DNA from: Telluria antibiotica
GTDB taxonomy: Bacteria; Pseudomonadota; Gammaproteobacteria; Burkholderiales; Burkholderiaceae_D
Assembly (NCBI RefSeq): GCF_011682055.1
Contig: NZ_JAAQOM010000003.1
Span: 310,001-374,000 of the forward strand
Reading direction: 5' to 3'
Length of the DNA: 64,000 nt
In this document: positions 1-7,938 of the stretch, piece by piece
Position numbering within the stretch: the stretch's first letter is position 1
How the letters are laid out: each line of letters starts with the position of its first letter
Translations under genes and position numbers: made by a program
Notes under the pieces: generated by a model
What the model was told of the DNA's origin: nothing
Databases searched by the model: none
Seen by the model: only the letters and a program-made list of their open reading frames with translations

Positions 1-1591
1 CTGCTTCCAGTTCGGCACGACACCGGAAGGGAGGCCCATGCTGGCGCTGGCCGTCAATGCCCGCGGCACGCTCACGCCGGACGCCGCACGCAAGGCGGGG
101 CTGCCGGTCACGCTGGTGCAGGGCGGCATCCACGCCGGCGAGATCGACGGCAAGGACGCCGGTTTCCTCGCGCTGCGCGAGATCCTGGAGGGCAAGGTCG
201 CGCCGGGCGTGCTCGACAAGCAGGTCCTGCTGTTCGTCCCCGTGTTCAACGTGGACGGCCACGAGCGCTTCGCCAGGTGGAACCGTCCGAACCAGCGCGG
301 CCCCGTCGAGATGGGCTGGCGCACGACGGCGCAGAACTTCAACCTGAACCGCGACTACGTGAAGGCCGACGCGCCCGAGATGCAAGCCATGCTGGCGCTC
401 GTGAACGCCTGGGACCCGCTGACCTATGTCGACCTGCACGTGACGGACGGCGCCAAGTTCCAGCACGACGTGTCGATCCAGGTCGAGCCCGTGTACTCGG
501 GCGACCGGGAATTCCGCGAGGCCGGCCTGGCGCTGCGCGCGAACGTGATCGCCGACGTCGGCAAGCAGGGTTCGATACCGCAGGCTTACTACATGTCGTT
601 CAAGGAGACGGACGACCCCGCATCGGGCTTCGTCGACGGCGTGTCCGACCCGCGCTTTTCGACCGGCTACTTCCAGCTGCGCAACCGGATGGCAATGCTC
701 GTCGAGACGCATTCGTGGAAGGACTACCCGACCCGCGTGCGCATCACGCACAACGCGGTCGTGTCCGTGCTCCGGCAGGTGGCTGCGCACGGCGCGGCCT
801 GGATGCAGGCGGCGCGCGACGCCGACGCCCGAGCGAGGCACATCGCCGGCCAGCCCGTCGCGCTGACGTACCGCACGACGGACCGGACGACGATGGTCGA
901 CTTCCAGGGCTATGCCTACACGCGCACGATGTCCGACGTGTCGGGCCAGCTGATGACGCGCTACGACGAGACGACGCCGCAAGTGTGGCACGTGCCGCTG
1001 CGCGACGAGGTCGTGGCCGACCTGCTGGTGCCGGCGCCGGGCGCGGGCTACGTCGTGCCCGCCGCGTGGGCGCAGATGGTCGCGGCCAAGCTCGCGCAGC
1101 ACGGCATCGTGTTCCGCAGGCTGGACAAGTCCATCGACGCGGCGCCCGTGCAAACGTTCCGCGCCGAACAGGCCACGTTCGCGGCGTCGTCGTTCGAATC
1201 GCACCAGCGGCTGACGGTGGCGGGCACCTGGAAAGCGGAGCCTCGCAACCTCGTCAAGGGCGCGCTGTTCGTGCCGATCGCCCAGCCCAAGGCGCGGCTC
1301 GTGATGGCCCTGTTCGAGCCGCAGGCCCCCGATTCGCTGCTGGCCTGGGGCGAGTTCAACAACGCCTTCGAGTCCAAGGAATACATGGAGGACTACGTGG
1401 CCGAGGACGTCGCGCGCGCGCAGATGGCGCGCGACCCCGCACTGGCCGCCGCGTTCCGCAACAGGCTCGAGCACGACCCGGCGTTCGCAGGGAGCCCACA
1501 TGCACGCCTGGAATTCTTCGCGCGCCGCCACCCGTCCTGGGATGAGCGGCTGAACCTGTATCCCGTGTTGCGCACCGACGTGGCGCTGTAA
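1..1591 (+). CDS. M14-family zinc carboxypeptidase (5' end cut by window)
   Basis: The reading frame is already open at base 2, giving FGTTPEGRPM before the first internal ATG at 38, so the true start lies outside the window. The peptide carries the M14 zinc site: HAGE (His codon at 131, Glu at 140) and the third ligand His in DLHVTDG (codon 437). A VETHSW motif follows, plausibly with the general-base Glu. The C-terminal half is a non-catalytic extension with YVVPAAWAQ and FEPQAPDSLLAWGEFN. It shares this extension with the M14 gene at 46963-48654, so the two are paralogs. Likely role is hydrolysis of peptides or peptide-like substrates outside the cytoplasm. Localisation cannot be judged because the N-terminus is missing. 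Substrate is unknown. Confidence 0.85.
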   Translation, partial: CFQFGTTPEGRPMLALAVNARGTLTPDAARKAGLPVTLVQGGIHAGEIDGKDAGFLALREILEGKVAPGVLDKQVLLFVPVFNVDGHERFARWNRPNQRGPVEMGWRTTAQNFNLNRDYVKADAPEMQAMLALVNAWDPLTYVDLHVTDGAKFQHDVSIQVEPVYSGDREFREAGLALRANVIADVGKQGSIPQAYYMSFKETDDPASGFVDGVSDPRFSTGYFQLRNRMAMLVETHSWKDYPTRVRITHNAVVSVLRQVAAHGAAWMQAARDADARARHIAGQPVALTYRTTDRTTMVDFQGYAYTRTMSDVSGQLMTRYDETTPQVWHVPLRDEVVADLLVPAPGAGYVVPAAWAQMVAAKLAQHGIVFRRLDKSIDAAPVQTFRAEQATFAASSFESHQRLTVAGTWKAEPRNLVKGALFVPIAQPKARLVMALFEPQAPDSLLAWGEFNNAFESKEYMEDYVAEDVARAQMARDPALAAAFRNRLEHDPAFAGSPHARLEFFARRHPSWDERLNLYPVLRTDVAL

Positions 1592-1602
1592 CACGCTCCG
1601 CG

Positions 1603-1624
1603 GGCCCGCACGCGCATGCGGGCC
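1603..1624 (+). terminator. Terminator-like hairpin after the M14 gene
   Basis: GGCCCGCA (1603-1610) pairs with TGCGGGCC (1617-1624) around a 6-base loop, 12 bases after the stop codon. Only two T follow, so this is a weak intrinsic terminator or a 3'-end stabiliser. Confidence 0.4.
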
Positions 1625-1766
1625 TTGCACCGTTGGACCTCTGCCTTTCCCGTTCGTCGGCGCGACATGCGCGCGGTCTGATCCCGCGCAAGCGCCGTCG
1701 ATTCCGCTGCAACCGCCGCGCACGGCGCCGCTCTTACCGCATGTGTGATCGACAAAGGAGAGCGCC

Positions 1767-1856
1767 ATGCGGACCCTTCAAGGCTTTGCATCCGGCCGTC
1801 GCGCCGCACAGGCCGTGGCCGGACGCCGCCGAACGCGCACGCGCGGTGGAGGGTGA
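1767..1856 (+). CDS. Possible 29-residue Arg-rich leader peptide upstream of the glycosyltransferase
   Basis: A very good ribosome site, AAAGGAG at 1754-1760, sits 6 bases before an ATG that opens a 29-codon frame (MRTLQGFASG start, then many Arg). Its TGA (1854-1856) is two bases before the ATG of the glycosyltransferase at 1859, an arrangement typical of translational coupling. The glycosyltransferase also has its own GGAGG just upstream, so the short frame could be chance in GC-rich DNA. No homolog is recognised. It is listed because the ribosome site has no other obvious user. Confidence 0.3.
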   Translation: MRTLQGFASGRRAAQAVAGRRRTRTRGGG

Positions 1857-1858
1857 GC

Positions 1859-2752
1859 ATGGGCGCCGCGGCGGCCCGCGCCAGTTGCTGCATCGTGTGC
1901 GGCACGGCGGCATCTGAACGCATCGAGCGCTTGCTGCTCAGCCTCGCGACCGCCAGCCCGCACCTGCTGGTCTACCTGGTCGACGATGCGCGCCGGCCCG
2001 GGCTGGCCGCATTGGCCGGACGCTACGGCGTGCACTACCGGCGCCAGCCCGACAGGCCGGGTCACGCCCGCATCCATAACGGGGTGTTGCGCGAGGCTGC
2101 GGGCGCGGGGAGCGCCTACCACCTGCTGCTCGGACCGGACTTCGGCTTGCCGCTCGACGCGGTGGCCAGGATGGTCGCCTACATGGAGCAGCATCCGGAC
2201 GTGGGCTTGCTGGCGCCGCGGGTGCAAGGGCCGGACGGGCGGCTGGTGCCGATGTGCAGCCTGCTGCCGGGGCCGCTGGAACTGCTGCTGGGCCGCTGCT
2301 TTCCGCTGCTACACCGGTCCAGCGGCAGGCTCGCGCGCTGCCAGTTGCACGCGAGCGGCTACAGCCGCGTGATGGACGTGCCCGTGCCCACGGCCCGCTG
2401 CCTGCTGATGCGGATGGATACGGTGCTGCGCGCCGGCATGTTCGACGAGCGCTTCCTGCTGCGCTTCGACACGGTCGACCTGGCGCGCCGCACGGCCCGC
2501 ATCGCGCGCACCGTGTTCGTGCCGCACGTGACCGTCGTGCTCGCCCCGGCTCATGCCGACGGCGGCCGTTGGCGGGGGCGTGCTGCGTGCTGGTGGTGGC
2601 GGTACGTGTCGGCCTGGCGCTACTTCAACAAGTGGGGCTGGCTGCGGGATGGCGAGCGGGACCGCATCAACGCGCGGGCGCTGCGCCAGCTGGGGCCGGC
2701 GCAGTGGCGGCAGGACGGCGTGAACCCGGCCGGGACCGATGTGGCCGGATGA
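1859..2752 (+). CDS. GT2-family glycosyltransferase (rhamnosyltransferase-like)
   Basis: A 297-residue protein with the GT-A layout: a short N-terminal strand and donor-site acidic pair (YLVDDARRPG), then a nucleotide-sugar region with LLLGPDFGLP where family members usually have a LNPD-type acidic motif, then PTARCLLMRMDTVLRAGMFDE, the PxxxxLLxRRxxFxxxGxFDE-like acceptor-site segment of WbbL/rhamnosyl-type GT2 enzymes. It probably transfers a sugar to a surface polysaccharide or glycolipid at the inner membrane face. The ATG at 1859 is preferred because GGAGG lies 6-10 bases upstream. An in-frame GTG at 1745 would add 38 unrelated residues. No polysaccharide cluster surrounds it, so acceptor and pathway are unknown. 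Confidence 0.75.
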   Translation: MGAAAARASCCIVCGTAASERIERLLLSLATASPHLLVYLVDDARRPGLAALAGRYGVHYRRQPDRPGHARIHNGVLREAAGAGSAYHLLLGPDFGLPLDAVARMVAYMEQHPDVGLLAPRVQGPDGRLVPMCSLLPGPLELLLGRCFPLLHRSSGRLARCQLHASGYSRVMDVPVPTARCLLMRMDTVLRAGMFDERFLLRFDTVDLARRTARIARTVFVPHVTVVLAPAHADGGRWRGRAACWWWRYVSAWRYFNKWGWLRDGERDRINARALRQLGPAQWRQDGVNPAGTDVAG

Positions 2753-2794
2753 TGGTGCGTGGCCGATGGCGGTACGGGCAGGAGGCGGGCGGTA

Positions 2795-2822
2795 CGTCCG
2801 GGCAGGCAGCGCTGCCCGGACG
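2795..2822. terminator. Perfect 11-bp hairpin between convergent genes
   Basis: CGTCCGGGCAG (2795-2805) is exactly complementary to CTGCCCGGACG (2812-2822) around GCAGCG. It lies in the 109-bp gap between the stop codons of the convergent glycosyltransferase and sugar permease genes, so it can serve as a bidirectional terminator. It lacks a T-tract on either side. Confidence 0.5.
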
Positions 2823-2861
2823 CGGAAGACGCGAGGCCCGGTTGCGGGCTCGGTTGCAGCT

Positions 2862-4154
2862 TCAGCCGCGCAGCAGCGGCCGGCGCGCGTACCAGCCGAA
2901 CGCGAGGATGACGAGGTAGCACAGCGCGGGCACGGCGAGTGCGAGGCGCAGGCCGGCGGCGTCGGCGGCATAGCCCGTGATCAGCGGCACGATGGCGCCG
3001 CCGACGATGGCCACGCAGATCAGGCCCGAGCCTTCCGCTGCGCGCTCGCCCAGGCCTTCCGACGCGAGCGTGAAGATGGTGGGGAACATGATGGAGTTGA
3101 CGAGACCGATGGCCAGCAGCGCCCAGCCCGACGTGGTGCCGTGCGTCGTGGCCGAGACGAGCAGCAGCAGGGCGGCAATGGCGCCGGCGCCGGCCAGCAC
3201 CTTGCCCGGCGAGCAGATGCGCAGGACGTAGGCACCGAGGAAACGGCCGACCATGGCACCGCCCCAATACAGCGGCACGTGCTTGCCGGCCGCTTCGGCG
3301 CCCAGCCCCAGCACGTCGTGCTGCATCAGGTAGTTGACGATCACGGAGCCGACCGCGACCTCCGCACCGACGTACAGGAAGATGCACAGGGTGCCGAACG
3401 CGAAGCGGGGTTGTTTCAGCAGGTCGAAAGCACCCAGCATCGTGCTTTCCGGATGGGGATGCTCGACGAGCTTCTTGCGGTTCGTCCAGACGAGGAAGGC
3501 GACGATGGCCAGCGCGACGGCCAGGCCGAGATAGGTGTGCACGACGACCTGGCTCTCGGCGGCGCGGTAGGCGGAGAGGGCGTCGGCCGACAGCGTGGAC
3601 TGGTCGACACGGGCCAGCGAGCCGAGGATCAGGATCGCGCCGACGTACGGGAAGACCGTCGTGCCGAGCGAGTTGAATGCCTGCGCGAACGTGAGGCGGC
3701 TCGATGCCGTGGCGGGGGCGCCGAGCATCGAGATCAGCGGATTCGCCACGACCTGCACGATGGTGATGCCTGCGGCCAGTACGAACAGCGCCAGCAGGAA
3801 GGTGATGAACATGCCGGACGACGAGGCGGGGATGAACAGCAGGCAGCCGGCCGTCATCGTGAGCAGGCCGACGACGGCGGTGCGCATGTAGCCGATCCGC
3901 TGCACGATGGCCGCGGCCGGCAGCGACACGATGAAATAGGCCGCGAAGAACGCCGACTGCACAAGCATCGCCTGCGCGTACGACAAGGTGAACAGGTCTT
4001 TCAGTTTCGGGATGATGACGTCGTTCAGGCTCGTGATGCCGCCGAACGTGAAGAACAGGGCGAACACGAAGATGCGCAGGCTGGCGACCTGCGGACTGGC
4101 GTTGGCGGAGGCGCCGCCCGGCTGGGCGGTAGCGGCAGTTTGGCCGATTTGCAT
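2862..4154 (-). CDS. FucP/GluP-type MFS sugar:proton symporter
   Basis: A 430-residue integral membrane protein of the FucP subfamily of the major facilitator superfamily. The start region FALFFTFGGITSLNDVIIPKLKDLF and FAAYFIVSLPAAAIVQRIGY match the characteristic first two helices of fucose, glucose/galactose and N-acetylglucosamine permeases of this group. ITIVQVVANPLISMLG in helix 4-5 is the subfamily's VxxNP signature. It should import a monosaccharide or amino sugar with protons. A LacI-type palindrome sits about 85-105 bases upstream of the start (4240-4257), suggesting sugar-responsive control; NagP is a plausible identity but no nag genes are in the window. It converges on the glycosyltransferase gene. 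Confidence 0.85.
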   Translation of the reverse strand: MQIGQTAATAQPGGASANASPQVASLRIFVFALFFTFGGITSLNDVIIPKLKDLFTLSYAQAMLVQSAFFAAYFIVSLPAAAIVQRIGYMRTAVVGLLTMTAGCLLFIPASSSGMFITFLLALFVLAAGITIVQVVANPLISMLGAPATASSRLTFAQAFNSLGTTVFPYVGAILILGSLARVDQSTLSADALSAYRAAESQVVVHTYLGLAVALAIVAFLVWTNRKKLVEHPHPESTMLGAFDLLKQPRFAFGTLCIFLYVGAEVAVGSVIVNYLMQHDVLGLGAEAAGKHVPLYWGGAMVGRFLGAYVLRICSPGKVLAGAGAIAALLLLVSATTHGTTSGWALLAIGLVNSIMFPTIFTLASEGLGERAAEGSGLICVAIVGGAIVPLITGYAADAAGLRLALAVPALCYLVILAFGWYARRPLLRG

Positions 4155-4239
4155 GAGGAATCCAGTGGGTTGGATGAGCGAGGTAGAAATACTACATCGC
4201 TTTACCGGCCTGTTGTGTGGTTTGGCGCGGGCCCGCTAG

Positions 4240-4257
4240 AGTGAAATCGATGTCATT
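4240..4257. promoter_or_regulatory. LacI-type palindromic operator candidate
   Basis: The 18-bp sequence AGTGAAATCGATGTCATT has a central CG and 7 of 9 symmetric pairs. On the minus strand it reads AATGACATCGATTTCACT. This is the geometry of LacI-family operators, and it resembles the NagR-type consensus as I remember it. It lies upstream of the sugar permease. A second short inverted repeat, GTAG-N5-CTAC, lies at about 4180-4195. Confidence 0.4.
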
Positions 4258-4356
4258 TGCGGACCGGGTGGCCGCGAGGGGAAACTACACTACATACGGA
4301 ACGTGAAACATGCGGAGACGGCCCGCGCGCGGATACCTGTGCGCGGGCACGGGGGG

Positions 4357-5295
4357 TCAGAGCGGCTGCAGCGGAATGGTGCCCGTGGCCGGCGTGGAGC
4401 ACGGCTCTTCGTCGAAGGCGATGTCGCCGGCCGGATTCGCGACGCCGTCGGCCTTCAGGTCGGTGAAGCCGAACATGTCGCGGTCCATCAGGTGCGACGG
4501 CACGACGGTCGACAGCGACGAGAAGATGTTTTCCACGCGGCCCGGGTATTTCTTCTCCCAGTCGCGCAGCATGGCCTTGATCTGCTTGCGCTGCAGGTTT
4601 TCCTGCGAGCCGCACAGGTCGCACGGGATGATGGGGAATTCCTTGACCTCGGCGTAGCGCTCCGTGTCCGCTTCCTTCACATAGGCCAGCGGGCGGATGA
4701 CGACGTGCTTGCCGTCGTCCGACACGAGCTTCGCCGGCATGCCCTTGATCTTCGCGCCGAAGAACATGTTCAGGAAGAAGGTTTCGAGGATGTCGTCGCG
4801 GTGGTGGCCCAGGGCGATCTTCGTGCAGCCGAGTTCGTCCGCCACGCGGTACAGGATGCCGCGCCGCAGCCGGGAACAGAGCGAGCACGTCGTCTTGCCT
4901 TCGGGGATCAGGCGCTTGACGATGCTGTACGTGTCCTGGTTTTCGATGTGGAACGGGATACCCAGTTTTTCCAGGTAGGCCGGCAGCACGTCGGCCGGGA
5001 AGTTCGGCTGTTTCTGGTCGAGGTTGACGGCGACGATGTCGAAGTGGATCGGCGCGCGCTCGCGCAACGTCATGAGGATGTCGAGCAGCGCGTAGCTGTC
5101 CTTCCCGCCGGACAGGCAGACCATGACCTTGTCGCCATCCTCGATCATGTTGAAATCGCCGATCGCCTGACCGACGAGGCGACACAGGCGCTTGTGCAGC
5201 TTGTTGTTTTCGTAGGCCTGCTTGTCGGCCTTCTTGTCGGCTGCCGCTGCTACCTCTTCCAGGTCGGCCGGGCGTGCCATCGTCACGTCATTCAT
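4357..5295 (-). CDS. ttcA: tRNA-cytidine(32) 2-sulfurtransferase TtcA
   Basis: A 312-residue PP-loop ATPase that thiolates C32 of a subset of tRNAs, using ATP, an Fe-S cluster and sulfur from a cysteine desulfurase. The PP-loop SGGKDS is at residues 62-67. The two CxxC motifs that define TtcA are present: CSLC at 137-140 and CDLC at 225-228. [13 protein letters not shown] and [16 protein letters not shown] are further family blocks. Length is normal for the family. The start codon overlaps the folB stop by 4 bases, so it is the last gene of the minus-strand folM-folB-ttcA operon. The Arg/Lys-rich N-terminus before residue 30 is variable in the family. Confidence 0.96.
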   Translation of the reverse strand: MNDVTMARPADLEEVAAAADKKADKQAYENNKLHKRLCRLVGQAIGDFNMIEDGDKVMVCLSGGKDSYALLDILMTLRERAPIHFDIVAVNLDQKQPNFPADVLPAYLEKLGIPFHIENQDTYSIVKRLIPEGKTTCSLCSRLRRGILYRVADELGCTKIALGHHRDDILETFFLNMFFGAKIKGMPAKLVSDDGKHVVIRPLAYVKEADTERYAEVKEFPIIPCDLCGSQENLQRKQIKAMLRDWEKKYPGRVENIFSSLSTVVPSHLMDRDMFGFTDLKADGVANPAGDIAFDEEPCSTPATGTIPLQPL

Positions 5296-5690
5296 GCTTC
5301 ATCCTTGATCTGGAACACTTCGACGCCTACGCCTTCGCAGTCGGGGTACACGTCGGGTTTCATCGTCGAGACGCGGGCCGCGCGCACGTTCGGGTGGGCC
5401 AGCATCGCCTTGACGACGTCGTCGCACAGCGTTTCCTGCAGATGCACGTGGCCTTGCGCCATGCGCCGTGCGATGGTTTCGCGCATGAAGTCGTAGTCGA
5501 CCACTTCGTGCAGCTGGTCGTCCTTCGGCGTCGACAGTGCGAGCGGAATGTACAGGTCAACATTGATCAGGACGCGTTGCTCGCCCTTCTTTTCGAACTC
5601 ATGGACACCGATGTTGATCATGACTTCGTAATTGCGCAGGAACAGGCGGCGGCAATCGCGCAGCTGCGGGTAATACAGGGCGGACGACAT
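5292..5690 (-). CDS. folB: Dihydroneopterin aldolase / epimerase
   Basis: A 132-residue FolB-fold enzyme that cleaves dihydroneopterin to 6-hydroxymethyl-dihydropterin in folate synthesis, or epimerises dihydroneopterin derivatives in the FolX subgroup. Conserved residues are recognisable: the Glu region [14 protein letters not shown], the substrate Tyr in VVDYDFM, and the catalytic Lys in [19 protein letters not shown]. It lies 32 bases after a pteridine-reductase-type SDR and overlaps ttcA by 4 bases. The SDR neighbour makes a tetrahydromonapterin-type role (the FolX-FolM route) possible as well as plain folate synthesis. The sequence alone does not separate FolB from FolX. Confidence 0.9.
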   Translation of the reverse strand: MSSALYYPQLRDCRRLFLRNYEVMINIGVHEFEKKGEQRVLINVDLYIPLALSTPKDDQLHEVVDYDFMRETIARRMAQGHVHLQETLCDDVVKAMLAHPNVRAARVSTMKPDVYPDCEGVGVEVFQIKDEA

Positions 5691-5722
5691 AGGAAACCTT
5701 GATTGGTAAAGGGGTAAAGAGG

Positions 5723-6556
5723 TTATTCAGTCAAAAACATCACGTCGCGGCCCAGCGGCATCAGGTGCTGGCCACCGTCGACGAGCAGGGTGGTGCCGGT
5801 CAGCGCCTTCGCGTTCGCGGCGTAGCATACGGCGTCGACGATGTCCTGCGGCGTGGACGATCGTCCCAGCGGCGTGATCTTGTGCGCGCGCTCGAAGCCG
5901 GTGGCGGTCTGGTCGCCGGAGACGAGGGTGATGCCGGGCGCGACGCCGACGACGCGCAGCTTCGGCGCCAGCGCCTGGGCCAGCATCGTCGTGGCCGTGT
6001 GCAAGGCCGCCTTCGACAACGTGTACGACAAAAAATCCGGGTTGAGATTGTACAGTTTCTGGTCGAGCAAGTTGATCACGACGGCCTGGCCACCATCCGG
6101 GACCTGCGCGTGCAATTCCTGCGCGAGCAGCAGCGGGGCGGCGACGTTGCATTGCATGTGGGTGGCCAGCAGGGCCGGCGAAAAAGCGTCCGGCTTGTCG
6201 TATTCGAACAACGACGCGTTGTTGACGATGCAATCCAGCGCGCCCAGCAGGTGCACGGCCTGGCGCGGCAGCGCGCGCACGGCAGCCTCATCGGCCAGGT
6301 CGGCGTGCAGCGCGACGGCGCGCCGGCCCAGCGCGCGGATCGCCGTCACGACCTCGTCCGCGTCGGCCGCCGACTCGCGGTAATGCACGGCCACGTCCCA
6401 GCCGGCGGCGGCCAGGCCCAGCGCGATGGCGCGGCCGATGCGCCGGCCGGCGCCCGTGACGAGCGCCACGCGCGCGCGCCCGGCATGCGGTGCGCACGTG
6501 TCGTCGGCGGCGTGGCCGGTGCGGGATGGGTCGTCGTTTGTCGTTGTCTGTGTCAT
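5723..6556 (-). CDS. folM: Pteridine reductase / dihydromonapterin reductase-like SDR
   Basis: A 277-residue short-chain dehydrogenase. The nucleotide motif is TGAGRRIG (34-41), with Arg where classical SDRs have Gly, which is the pteridine-reductase/FolM signature. NNAS is at 112-115 and the catalytic YTLSK at 178-182. The first 25 residues are an unconserved polar tail. It probably uses NADPH to reduce dihydropteridines (dihydromonapterin or dihydrofolate). Its place directly upstream of folB, 32 bases apart and on the same strand, supports a pterin substrate. It starts 55 bases from the divergent methyltransferase gene. The symbol is assigned on motif and context, not on measured identity. 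Confidence 0.75.
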   Translation of the reverse strand: MTQTTTNDDPSRTGHAADDTCAPHAGRARVALVTGAGRRIGRAIALGLAAAGWDVAVHYRESAADADEVVTAIRALGRRAVALHADLADEAAVRALPRQAVHLLGALDCIVNNASLFEYDKPDAFSPALLATHMQCNVAAPLLLAQELHAQVPDGGQAVVINLLDQKLYNLNPDFLSYTLSKAALHTATTMLAQALAPKLRVVGVAPGITLVSGDQTATGFERAHKITPLGRSSTPQDIVDAVCYAANAKALTGTTLLVDGGQHLMPLGRDVMFLTE

Positions 6557-6611
6557 CGTGGTATGTGCGGGGCGTTTGTGGGGCGCTCCCGATTCTCGCT
6601 ACAATGGCTGG

Positions 6612-7760
6612 ATGTCCTTGCCTCTTCCCTCGAGCGACGCGCTGGCCGCGTCCCAAGCCCTGCAGCGCGTGATCGCTGCCGAGATCGCCGACCAGGGCGG
6701 CGCCATCCCGTTTTCGCGTTTCATGGAGCTGGCGCTGTACGCGCCGGATCTCGGCTATTACAGCGGCGGTGCGGCCAAGCTGGGCCGCGACGGCGATTTC
6801 ACGACGTCGCCCGAGATCAGCCCGCTGTTCGGTGCCACGCTGGCGCGCGCGACCGCCGCTATTATGGCCCAAAGTGGCCCCAACATCATCGAATTCGGCG
6901 CCGGCACCGGCAAGCTGGCGCACGACGTGCTGACGACGCTCGGCGAACTGGGCGTGCGCATCGACAGCTATACGATCATCGAATTGTCCGGCGAACTGCG
7001 CGCGCGCCAGCAGGAAGCGCTGAAGGATTTCCCGCAGGTGCGCTGGCTGACGGGCTTTCCCGACGCGTTCCACGGCGCCGTCCTGGCCAACGAGGTGCTC
7101 GATGCGATGCCGGTGGAACTCGTCGTGCGCGACGGCGGCCGCTGGCAGCGCCAGATGGTGACGGTCGACGGGGGCCGCTTCGCCTTCGTAGCGGCCGAAC
7201 CCGACGCCGCGCTGCTGGACCAGATCGCGCGCCAGATCCCCGACGCGGACACGCTGCAGGACGGCTACCTGACGGAAGTGCACCCCGTCGCCTGCGGCTT
7301 CATGCGCTCTCTGGCGCAGATGTTCGACGGGGGCAAGGGCGCGGCGATCCTGATCGACTATGGCTTCCCCGCGCACGAATACTATTTCGACGAGCGTACG
7401 AGCGGCACGTTGATGTGCCATTACCGCCACCATGCGCACCCCGACCCGTTCTACCTGCCGGGCCTGCAGGACATCACGGCGCACGTCGACTTCACGGCGA
7501 TGGCGCTGGCCGCGCATGGCGCCGGACTGGACGTGCTCGGTTATATGAGCCAGGCCGCGTTCCTGCTCGCATCCGGCATCGGCGAGCTGCTGCTCAGGAC
7601 GGACCCGGAGGACGCGCTGCGCTACCTGCCGCAGTCGAAGGCGGTGCAAAAACTCGTGTCGCCGGCGGAGATGGGGGAATTGTTCAAGGTACTCATCGTC
7701 GGCAGCGGCGTCGCGGCCGACCCCGTCATCGAGCGCGCCGATCGCAGTCATAAGTTGTGA
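6612..7760 (+). CDS. MidA/NDUFAF7-family SAM-dependent methyltransferase
   Basis: A 382-residue protein of the COG1565 family. Family blocks are GGAIPFSRFMELALYAPDLGYY near the N-terminus, GDFTTSPEISPLFG (61-74) and the SAM-binding IIEFGAGTG (92-100), followed by VLANEVLDAMPV. Eukaryotic homologs (NDUFAF7) methylate an arginine of a complex I subunit, while the bacterial target is mostly unknown. The ATG at 6612 matches the family N-terminus; the frame is open further upstream but would overlap the divergent SDR gene. It is the first gene right of a divergent 55-bp promoter region. Confidence 0.88.
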   Translation: MSLPLPSSDALAASQALQRVIAAEIADQGGAIPFSRFMELALYAPDLGYYSGGAAKLGRDGDFTTSPEISPLFGATLARATAAIMAQSGPNIIEFGAGTGKLAHDVLTTLGELGVRIDSYTIIELSGELRARQQEALKDFPQVRWLTGFPDAFHGAVLANEVLDAMPVELVVRDGGRWQRQMVTVDGGRFAFVAAEPDAALLDQIARQIPDADTLQDGYLTEVHPVACGFMRSLAQMFDGGKGAAILIDYGFPAHEYYFDERTSGTLMCHYRHHAHPDPFYLPGLQDITAHVDFTAMALAAHGAGLDVLGYMSQAAFLLASGIGELLLRTDPEDALRYLPQSKAVQKLVSPAEMGELFKVLIVGSGVAADPVIERADRSHKL

Positions 7761-7770
7761 TTCGGACATC

Positions 7771-7800
7771 TTGCGCGGTGGACACAAACCCGGCTATCCT
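7771..7800 (+). promoter_or_regulatory. Sigma-70-like promoter candidate for the J-domain gene
   Basis: TTGCGC (7771-7776) and TATCCT (7795-7800) are separated by 18 bases, just after the methyltransferase stop codon and about 140 bases upstream of the J-domain ATG. The spacing fits and both boxes are partial matches. Confidence 0.4.
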
Positions 7801-7938
7801 GTAACGCCGCCCGTACGGCAGGGCGCCTCGTGCCTCTGCCGGTGACAGCGATTCGGCTAATATTGATGCAGCAGGAGGTCCCGCGGCGGCAGCGCGGGGC
7901 GTCCGTGCGTGGCGCCCGTGCAACCCCGACTCCCGACC

